The translations under genes and the position numbers were made by a program. Positions 11,064 through 19,622 of a DNA stretch of 64,000 bases are shown piece after piece. Source of the stretch: Triticum aestivum (Eukaryota; Streptophyta; Magnoliopsida; Poales; Poaceae); contig NC_057795.1 in assembly GCF_018294505.1 (NCBI RefSeq), positions 518,089,915 to 518,153,914 of the forward strand, read 5' to 3'. The notes under the pieces were generated by a model. That model saw nothing but the letters and a program-made list of their open reading frames with translations. It ran no database searches and was not told the origin of the DNA. The first letter of the stretch is position 1, and every line of letters begins with the position of its first letter.

Positions 11064-13827
11064 TCAAACTGACTGATTGTACTCCTCTTCAATCCCATCT
11101 AACAGGCTGTCTAATTTACAGTCTTGTTGGGAATATTTCGCGGCCAGCTCTACTTGGCCGTACATCAAGCTCACAGGGATCTCCTTCCCATCAGGCCCCA
11201 CAGGTCCGACCTCGGCCATGTGGTTTGGGTGAGCCTTCGGGTACCACGTCTTCACCATGGCCCAGGCCTCCCTGGCGCCTTGACGGCAGGCCGATATCTT
11301 CCAGAGACGGAGGCGTCGCCGTACTCCCTGAAGCTTCTCAGCAAGCCATCCAAGGCCCTCGGGTAGGGAGACGGAAGGCCATAAGGCCTGAACGACGCCA
11401 CTCATCGCCTGCTGAACACGTTCGAGCAGTTGCACCAGCTCGGGAAGTTGGTCACCCGTTGAACCGGGCATTTCCTCCGCAGGGTGACCTGTGAGCACAC
11501 CTAAAGACACATTTCTGTCAATCGACTTCCTCGCCAAATTCTTCTTTTCAAAGGAATTTGCTCAAGCACTTACCATAAATGTCGCGACGAAGCCGTTGAT
11601 TCTCCTTCACGGAGCCAGACAGCTGGGCCCGAACACCTTTCAGCTCTTCTCCTAGATGGGTGTGGGCATCCTGGAGCTTGTTCCTCTCCTGCTGCACCTT
11701 CATAAGCACCCTCTCGCCGGCCTTTAGCTGACGCAGTAGCTGTTGCTTGTCTGGATCTAGTTCGGCGCCCTCTGCAATATTATTGTCAGATTTACGCACA
11801 CGCAGCACTTTGTTAACTACTTATCTTTTCGAAGAACGTATTACCAGCGGGGGTCTCTGTGGCTCCCCCTGTGGCGGCAAGTGCGGCCTCAAGTTGGGCC
11901 TTGCACTCTTGAAGCTCCTGGGACAGGTGGGTATTCTTTTCTGTAAGATCCTGCATAATAAATGATCCTTAAATCAGTTATTTTAACTATTTTAAGTCTC
12001 GGGGGCTACTGGCATATATAACTATTAAAATTAATTACCCGTATGTCCTTCACATACTGCTCCGTGGCTCTGGTTAAACCATCTTGAGCGGCACGGAGGT
12101 GCGCGTCTCCCGCTTCAAAGGCATTCAACGCCTCCGGGGAGAAACACGCGTCACGAAGAACTGTCCAACGACGCCTGTGATTCATGGCGCTCTCCACCTC
12201 AGACCGAGTGGTGGACAGCCTGTCGGCATCCTCTGTCGGAGGAACATCCATCTCATGCCTTGTGCTCGCCTCCCCTTCCGGACCACGCGATGGAGCATGG
12301 CTGGCGGAGGCTTGATTGGCAGCATCTCCGGACACTGTCCGGCGAGCGCTCTTTCTCCTGGAAAAGTTATGAGCATTAATATACCTCCTAGGGATCCTTC
12401 CCTTAAAAACAATGGTGTGCCGTACCGTTGCAGCGACGTTTCGATTCGCGTCGCATTCCTCTTCCGCCTGCTGGGCCGAACTGACCCTTGCTGGTCAGCC
12501 GCCGCAGGTTCGGCTTCCCACCTTAAAGGCACCTCCTGTGATGCACCATCAGTATAGGATGGTCAGAATTGAGCATGGATCAAATGATGGTGTCAAGACC
12601 TCGGTCGTAGTCACCTGGGAGGCCGGAAATGAACTGGGGTAGTCAGCCGTAATGGCGACTAGGGCATTGTCCATGCTAAGTTGGTGGAACACCCCGTCAA
12701 TCAGCTCCACCTTTATGTCTGGATCCTCTTCGTAGGCCGGATCAAGGAATCGTTCCGGATCCTTGGGCTGTGGAGTTAGGCTTTGTATGCCCTCCACGTC
12801 CCGGCGCAGCTCCTGCGTCGACATCACAAAGTAAGATACTTGACTTTGGAAGTATGGATCGGGTAGATAAACGTCCGCTTACCCAGCTCTGAGGGTTATT
12901 CATGGAGAATCCATTCAACGGATTCGTGCGGAGGAAGTCCTCCTCCTCCCCCTAGTACAAGCCGGACAGGATCTTTGCCAGATCGGCTGCCGAGCCCGGC
13001 CCTCTGCGGCCATGACGGGTGGCGTCGTCTTCCCCGTTGAAATCCCACATAGGGTGGCCCCTATATTGGAGTGGCTGCACCCCTCGCATAATGCACGTGG
13101 CCATGATTCCAATCCTGGTCAATCCGGAGTGGGCTAGTAACCTAATCCAGCCCATCAGATAATGGATGCTCCCATCATCCTCTCGTTGAGGGCTCCGCGG
13201 GCGCGAACTCAGGCGTTTCTTCAAAGGAGCATTGCTGAACTCCGGGAGGCCGATCCGAACTGGATCCGGCAGAGGAGCGTCCTCCATGTAGAACCATTCT
13301 GAAGGCCAGTCTTCGAACGCCTTCTTCGGGGTGTCGGATAGATATCCGGTCCCGGCGATGCGCCAAATTTCGGCTCCGCCCACTTGATATATCGACCCCT
13401 CGTGAGAACGGGGTACGAGGCAAAACAATCTCTTCCACAGTGCAAAATGGGGCTCGATGCCCAAGAACAGCTCGCAAAGAGCTACAAAGCCCGCGATGTG
13501 CAAAATGGAGGCAGGTGTGAGGTGGTGAAGCTGGAGTCCGTAGAACTCCAGGAGCCCCCGGAGAAACGAATGTATGGGAAATCCGAGTCCCCTTATTAGA
13601 TAAGGGACGAAGCATACCCGCTCTCCTTTGGAAGGGTTGGGGACGCTCTCCGCCTGCTTTCCACCCCTGAAGGTGGCCAGTCCGGCTCGAACCGGAACCA
13701 TGAAAGCTGGGGGAAGATATCCCTCGGTTTGGAGCGCCACTAGCTCGCTGTGTGGAACTGAGCATCTCCCCCAATCTCCTGGCTTAGGACTGGGAGCACG
13801 AGAGGAGGATCCGCGTCGACTATCCAT
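11064..13827 (-). pseudogene. Antisense, intron-containing ORF of the Gypsy element
   Basis: On the strand opposite pol, an ATG at 13827 opens a 291-codon frame to 12952. It resembles the N-terminal domain known as 'putative gypsy type transposon' (Transposase_28 in Pfam, from memory): LVALQTEGYLPPAF, HSFLRGLLEFYGLQLHHLTP. After a TAG at 12952 the frame stays readable to a GTAAGC donor at about 12882. An acceptor (GACGCAG, about 12813) resumes a phase-compatible exon to about 12614, ending at CAG-GTGACT. Further minus-strand stretches (12335-12006, 11808-11548, 11537-11064) are acidic and coiled-coil rich (KQQLLRQLKAGERVLMKVQQERNKLQ) and look like later exons. Function is unknown. Extra ORFs, often antisense, are known in Tat-type Gypsy elements. 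The internal TAG suggests this copy is broken. Confidence 0.65.
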
Positions 13828-14153
13828 GATAGAATGGATTTTTTGTCAGAAGCGCTTTGATGAGAACTTGCGGATGGAGGATGGTGTGAGCTGGATCTAG
13901 ATCCTCGCCTCTCTTATAGGCGGCTCGTTCGCATGGCTAGGGGGTAAAATGTAAAAATACCCCAGCTTTTCGCATTCACATGACACGTGGAAGAAGGCTA
14001 TTATTGGGCGTAGAAGCCAAGGAGCGCAACATTTATAAGGAAGCCGGACACTATTCGACAAGAACATGAAGTTTGAAGGAGAACCCGCCTTGCAACGCCG
14101 AAGACAATATACGCACCGGACTCGTCGTCGTTGAAGCCTGGTTTGGGGGCTAC

Positions 14154-14624
14154 TGAGGGAGTTCCGGACTAGGGGGTGTCCGGATAGCCGAACTATCATC
14201 ATCGGTCGGACTCCAAGACTATGAAGATAGAAGATTGAAGACTTCGTCCCGTGTCCGGATGGGACTTTACTTGGCGTGGAAGGCAAGCTTGGCGATACGG
14301 ATATGTAGATCTCCTACCATTGTAACCGATTCTGTGTAACCCTAGCCCTCTCCGGTGTCTATATAAACCGGATGGCTTTAGTCCATAGGACGAACAACAA
14401 TCATACCATAGGCTAGCTTCTAGGGTTTAGCCTCCTTGATCTCATGGTAGATCTACTCTTGTAACACACATCATCAATATTAATCAAGCAGGACGTAGGG
14501 TTTTACCTCCATCAAGAGGGCCCGAACCTGGGTAAAACATCGTGTCCCTTGTCTCCTGTTACCATCCACCTAGATGCACAGTTCGGGACCCCCTACCCGA
14601 GATCCGCCGGTTTTGACACCAACA
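14154..14624 (+). repeat. Gypsy 3' LTR
   Basis: 471 bp, same length as the 5' LTR, starting at TGAGGGAG and ending CACCAACA. The polypurine-like tract GGTTTGGGGGCTAC (14140-14153) abuts it. The TATA-like box is at 14358-14367. Confidence 0.93.
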
Positions 14625-14629
14625 ATGGT
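14625..14629. repeat. Target-site duplication ATGGT, right copy
   Basis: Matches 4625-4629 exactly. Confidence 0.93.
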
Positions 14630-14721
14630 CAAGGTTAAAATCTAAAACATATCTTGCGGTAGGGGATGAACTTTCTCGGCAAGGAGAGCTGCTCCAAATC
14701 AACTTTGAAATTCCTCAGTAG
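14630..14721 (+). pseudogene. B3-domain-like gene 1, end of last exon
   Basis: Leaving out the Gypsy element and one ATGGT copy, the codon begun at 4629 is completed here. The frame then stays open for 30 more codons to TAG at 14719. These residues complete the second B3-like domain (SRLKSKTYLAVGDEL, then LLQINFEIPQ) in the same order as GWSQIMKARPSWRIGQQIMFMLF of the second gene. With 4479-4629 it makes an 81-codon final exon including the stop. The clean frame across the breakpoint shows that this exon was open when the element inserted. Confidence 0.75.
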
Positions 14722-15098
14722 CAGCACGCAATTGCTGAACTGATCTATCCTCCGAGAGATTTTGATGTAATAATCTGGCATGGTGAAACAAGTGTCATGT
14801 GTGTATAACTAGTACGACAGTATTATTTATCACATGGTATATCGTTGATAGAATTGCAACTCTCATTGCTGGTTAGGAACTGTCATTCGATTTCATTCCA
14901 ACAGCTTCCGTGCTTTATTCAATTTTGTGTATTCGCCTTGCGACAGCATCTAAAACTAGCACCGTACCGATCGCTTGCAATATGAAAAACGCTGAGGTAG
15001 AATACATTGGCCCCCAAACATGCAGGGTGGGCATGCAGCCCAAAGTCCAGAATCGTGAGCCTGTCTGAGTATTATATTCTCAGCTGAACCCCCATAAT
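14722..15098. other. Downstream flank of B3-like gene 1, no gene seen
   Basis: AT-rich sequence that probably includes the old 3' UTR of gene 1. No ORF of note. Confidence 0.4.
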
Positions 15099-15565
15099 GC
15101 CCGTGCGTTGCACGTAACATCAAGATGCATTTGTATGAGTATTTTATCTTGTGAGAGAAAAGGATGAACAAGGGAAGTACTTATTTGCAAATGTGGAGAG
15201 GTGTGTGGGTACCTTTTTGCAAAATTGCCATAGTTTCCTTCCTATCCGTCAGATATAAATCGGACGGCCTATATTGGAGGATGGCAGGCACACCATCATC
15301 ACCAACTTGTCTATATTGTGTTAAAAACAACTCTATTTTTATAATTACTAGCAAGATGCCCGTGCGTTGCACGAAATATCAAGATGCATTTGTATGAGTA
15401 GTTTATCTTGTGGGAGAAAAAATGAACGAGGGAAGGCCTTATCTGCAAATGTGGAGAGGAGTGCGGGTAAATTGTCATAGTTTTCTTCCTATCCATTAGA
15501 TATAGACCGGACATCCTATATTGCAAGATGGCAGGCACACCATCATCACCAACTCTACTTTTTAT
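15099..15565. repeat. Two-copy ~230-bp direct repeat beginning GCCCGTGCGTTGCAC
   Basis: One copy starts at 15099 and the second at 15358, 259 bp apart. Both contain, in order, 'aagatgcatttgtatgagta', 'tgcaaatgtggagagg', 'ttccttcctatcc' and 'ggcaggcacaccatcatca'. The motif GCCCGTGCGTTGCAC is common at the ends of small non-autonomous plant transposons, so this may be a tandem pair of such an element. No target duplication could be fixed. Confidence 0.6.
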
Positions 15566-15610
15566 AAGAAATAGAGAATATATATATTCCCCTTGATTTT
15601 TCTTATGTAT

Positions 15611-15654
15611 AAAGTTGAGATATAAAAGATTTCTATATTTCTTTACAGAGGGAG
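15611..15654. mobile_element. Truncated Stowaway-like MITE end
   Basis: The right end (ctttacagagggag, then TA at 15655) matches the Stowaway terminus seen at 56191-56203. The opposite TIR is missing, so only a remnant is claimed. Confidence 0.45.
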
Positions 15655-15718
15655 TATCTCTCTGTCAAAAATATATTTATGTGTAACTAGTTACTCATGT
15701 CTTTCTACTTCCTTTCGC

Positions 15719-15968
15719 TGATATGTGGGGCAACCGGCAACGGGGTCCACGTGCCATATGCACAAATTAGAGTGCACAACTGCACAGTAGACACACCCCG
15801 GTCGTAGCGCCGTAGTAATACCCAATGAGCCGTCAAATCACCCCGGTTCCATCTTTAGCAGTAAGCTGGACGGACAAAGCGGCAATATTTCACTGGGCCT
15901 GAATCCCCTTCTCCCTCATCTGCTTGTTCAGAGAAAAACCCCTCTCGGCGATTGCATAGGGTTTTCTC
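15719..15968 (+). promoter_or_regulatory. Upstream block of B3-like gene 2, duplicate of 1741-1950
   Basis: Shares 'agcgccgtagtaatacccaa', 'tgagccgtcaaatcac' and 'cagtaagctggacggac' with the block before the first gene. The block ends at the ATG of gene 2. Presumed promoter and 5' UTR; no definite TATA box. Confidence 0.5.
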
Positions 15969-17380
15969 ATGGAGAACCAGGTACGGATTCTTCATCCATC
16001 CCCGATAAATCCAAGTCCCTTGGTCGCAGGTAATCCTAGGATGGCAGCCACCGTCGTTGATGCATTTTTCTTCCTACTGAATCTAGTGTGTTTCATTTGC
16101 AGTGCCCAAAGTGCGAGGACCCTACAGGTTTATGCGCCCTAGGCGAGACGCCACACTTGTTCCTTCTCATCCTAACACAGGATTTTAAAACACGCACAGT
16201 ATGTTCCTAGAATCCTCTTTTCTATCCGGGAGGGTGGTTTTTTTTAACATGCTATCGACTAATTTGGAAATTTGGATTGCTATATTTGGATAAAAGGTAC
16301 TAGTAGTACGATGGTCAACACTGGCGTGAAGGAGGAAGTTATTTCTAGATTTGGATAGGGAATACATTGTGTTCTCATATTATTTTTCTTGCAGTGCATT
16401 ATTTGGTCTACCAGAACACATGTACTCAAGATGCTCGGCCTTGCCATAACTGAATACACTAGTTTAATGGTCACAATGAAGACAAGCCATGGATATAAGT
16501 TCCGAGTTGGGTTCATGAACCAAGAAGATCGCTGCTTTTTTTATGGCTGAACTTGGATAAACTTTCTCAAGTGTTACAGACTGAAAGTTGGCGCACGAAT
16601 GTTGATGGAAATAGCAGAACCTGGTCTCATCTTCATTGTGATCTTCCACCCTGACGTCGTTCCAATTGTTCATCCATGTTAGTTTTGTATATGGTTCTTG
16701 CTTGTTGCCTCGATTACTTCTTAATCCACCTATTCTGTCTAACTAATCACAATTTAACTTTAGAAGTAGCAATGAATCTCTCACGAAGATGCTACTTCTA
16801 ACTAATATTTTCTTATAATTGGTGGCACGTGTAGGTTTTCTTAGAGTTAAGCAGGCTGCTCGTTTGTTATTCTGTAATAACTCGGCTGATACTGATGGCA
16901 CTGAAGTTGACTGGGATGACATCCACAAGTTCCTACACTTTATTGATCGTCTTGAGGTCCTTGTGGGGCGTTTCAATGGTGGAAGGCCATGTGAGATATG
17001 TGTGCCACTACTGCACTCGTTGAATAGGTCCAACTGTGTAGATAAACTTCTGGTACGAGCTGTTTTCTGTTATATATGTTGTTCATAAACTATTGCTTAT
17101 ACACAGTTTTACAGTTGTGATCTTCCTGAAATAGAAACTGCCCATTTCTATTGTTCCTATACAGATGCCTGATCATGGTCGGGTCAGACTTGCGCTTGGT
17201 CACAACATGATGTTTATGTCGACCTACTCCATTCCCCTTGGAGGTGAAAAGATACTTATTCATGGGTGGTCTCAAATAATGAAGGCCCGTCCATCTTGGA
17301 GAATAGGACAGCAGATTATGTTCATGCTTTTTCATGGCTCTAAAGCAAATATCCTGTTTATCGACCACATTGCGAGATGA
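15969..17380 (+). pseudogene. B3-domain-like gene 2, five exons with one in-frame TGA
   Basis: A phase-consistent model is 15969-15980, 16103-16198, 16395-16677, 16835-17052 and 17165-17380, each intron GT-AG: 825 bp, 275 codons with the stop. Exon 2 has CPKCEDPTGLC. Exon 3 encodes a B3-like domain (YTSLMVTMKTSHGYKFRV to RLKVGARMLMEI). Exon 4 is a linker with an acidic, leucine-rich part (DIHKFLHFIDRLEVLVGRF). Exon 5 holds a second B3-like domain (GRVRLALGHNMMF to RIGQQIMFML). A TGA at 16548-16550 (codon 88) falls where B3 domains commonly have Trp, so TGG to TGA is likely. Without it the gene would be whole. Plant B3 proteins are nuclear DNA-binding regulators; the target is unknown. Alternatives are an exon boundary that skips the TGA, or a short product. 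Confidence 0.7.
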
Positions 17381-17538
17381 AGCCACTTTCAGAAGGTTGT
17401 GGATGCGCGGGGTGGCGCCTGGGCCTTGTCCTGGGGCTTGGCAGCCTCACCCTTGGTTAACTGTAGGCAAAGTAGCACTGTTCGAGGCGTGCTTTGTACG
17501 GTTGAACCTGTATAAGTACTCATACTACTTTCAGCTTT

Positions 17539-17599
17539 GGTTGTTAAGTGCCCCTGCTGGTTTTAGTTAAGGTTGTTAAGTACTCCTGCTGCTTTTACA
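17539..17599. repeat. Short tandem duplication, 32-bp period
   Basis: GGTTGTTAAGTGCCCCTGCT at 17539 is followed 32 bp later by GGTTGTTAAGTACTCCTGCT at 17571. It lies just after the second B3-like gene and before CACTA-like sequence. Confidence 0.65.
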
Positions 17600-17739
17600 G
17601 TCTGTCGTGTTTCTTCAGTCATGTCTTCCTCCAGCTGCCAAAACCAAACCAGCGTCGGCGGGGCCGCCTACTTCCGCCTCCCACGGCTGGCTGCGCCTCA
17701 GTGCACGCATGGCCGCCCCACCGTCTCCTAAATCATTAA
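17600..17739. mobile_element. CACTA-like sequence left of the Angela insertion
   Basis: The string 'tctgtcgtgtttcttcagtc', a 'tccagc' further on and a GC-rich coding-like stretch resemble the unit at about 27346-27420 in the CACTA region to the right. That suggests the Angela element inserted into this transposon. The true left boundary is not seen. Confidence 0.4.
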
Positions 17740-19448
17740 TGTTGGGTAACGTAGTAATTTCAAAAAAAATCCTACGCACACGCAAGATCAATGTGATGCA
17801 TAACAACGAGAGGGGAGAGTGTTGTCCACGTACCCTCGTAGACCGAAAGCGGAAGCATTAGCACAATGTGGTTGATGTAGTTGTACGTCTTCACGATCCG
17901 ACCGATCCAAGTACCGAACGCATGGCACCTCCGAGTTCAGCACACGTTCAGCTTGATGATGTCCCTCTAACTCCGATCCAGCCGAGCTTTGAGGGAGAGT
18001 TCTGTCAGCACAACGGCGTGGTGACAATGATGATGTTCTACCGATGCAGGGCTTCGCCTAAGCACTACTACGATATTATTGAGGTGGAATATGGTGGAGG
18101 GGGCACCGCACACGGCTAAGAGATAAATGATCGATTGTTGTGTCTTTGGGGTGCCCCCCTCCTCCGTATATAAAGGGGGGAGGAGGCTAGGGCCAGCCAA
18201 GGGGAGAGGCGCGACCAAGGGGGGGCAATCCTACTCCAAGTAGGTTCGCCCCCCCCCTTTCCTATTCCAAGTAGGAGAAGGGGGAAGGAGGAGGTGGAGA
18301 GAAGGAAGGAGAAGGGGGGCCGCCGCCCCCTTCCCTTTCCCAATTTGGATTGGGGCAAGGGGGGCCGCGTGCCACCTACTCGCCTCCCTCTCTCCTTTCC
18401 ACTAAGGCCCATAAGGCCCAGTAGCTTCCCGGGGGGGTCCGGTAACCCCTAGTACTCCAATAAATGTCCGATACCTCCCGAAACCATTTCGGTGTCCGAA
18501 CATAGTCGTCCAATATATCAATCTTCATGTCTCGACCATTTCGAGACTCCTCGTCACGTCCGTGATCACATCCGGGACTTCGAACTATCTTCGGTACATC
18601 AAAAGATATAAACTCATAATATAACCGTCATCTAATTTTAAGCGTGCGGACCCTACGGGTTCGAGAACTATGTAGACATGATCGAGACACGTCCCCGGTC
18701 AATAACCAATAGTGGAACCTGGATGCTCATATTGGATCCTACATATTCTACGAAGATCTTTATCGGTCAAACCGCATAACAACATACGTTGTTCCCTTTG
18801 TCATCGGTATGTTACTTGCCCGATATTCGATCGTTACCGGCAAGTCTCTTTACTCGTTATGTAATGCATCATCCCGTAACTAACTCATTAGCTATATTGC
18901 TTGCAAGGCTTATAGTGATGTGCATTACCGAGAGGGTCCAGAGATACCTCTCCGACAATCGGAGTGACAAATCCTAATCTCGAAATACGCTAACTCAACA
19001 TGTACCTTCGGAGACACCTATAGAGATCCTTTATAATCACCCAGTTACGTTGTGACGTTTGGTAGCACAGGAAGTGTTCCTCTAGTAAACAGGAGTTGCA
19101 TAATCTCATAGTTGCAGGAACATGTATAAGTCATAAAGAAAGCAATAGCAACATACTAAACGATCAAGTGCTAAGCTAACGGAATGGGTCAAGTCAATCA
19201 CATCATTCTCCTAATGATGTGATCACGTTTATCAAATAACAACTCATGCCTATGGTTAGGAAACACAACCATCTTTGATTAACGAGCTAGTCAAGTAGAG
19301 GCATACTAGTGACATTATGTTTGTCTATGTATTCACACATGTATTATGTTTCCGGTTAATACAATTCTAGCATGAATAATAAACATTTATCATGATATGA
19401 GGAAATAAATAATAACTTTATTATTGCCTCTAGGGCATATTTCCTTCA
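17740..19448 (-). repeat. Angela 1 LTR, 3' LTR of the element
   Basis: 1,709 bp. A TATA-like stretch (TATATA near 18165, read on the minus strand) may be the core promoter. Relative to the other LTR it lacks about 28 bp at 18829-18836, where TCG..GTTACCGG is joined directly. The tract 19449-19461 (GCAAGTGTGAGAC on the minus strand) next to it is the polypurine tract. Confidence 0.92.
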
Positions 19449-19622
19449 GTCTCACACTTGCACTAGAGTCAATAATCTAGATTACACAGTAATGATTCTA
19501 ACACCCATGGAGCCTTGGTGTTGATCATGTTTTGCTCGTGGAAGAGGCTTAGTCAACGGGTCTGCAACATTCAGATCCGTATGTATCTTGCAAATCTCTA
19601 TGTCTCCCACATGGACTTGGTC

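Larger units (their letters stand above)
4630..14624 (+). mobile_element. Complete Fatima-like Gypsy LTR retrotransposon
   Basis: The element has 471-bp LTRs at both ends, starting TG and ending CA, flanked by the 5-bp duplication ATGGT. Internal order is gag, protease, reverse transcriptase, RNase H, integrase on the plus strand, then an antisense ORF region on the minus strand. Integrase after RNase H is the Gypsy order. LTR sequence and antisense gene fit what I recall of the wheat family Fatima (Tat-like lineage). The coding region has several stops and at least one frameshift, so this copy cannot make its proteins alone. By eye the LTRs differ at about 13 positions (2.8%). With the usual grass rate of 1.3e-8 per site per year that is roughly one million years. 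Confidence 0.93.

Noticed and set aside
12084..12557. 157-codon plus-strand ORF in the Gypsy element
   Set aside because: Shadow of the antisense exons; no domain or start signal.
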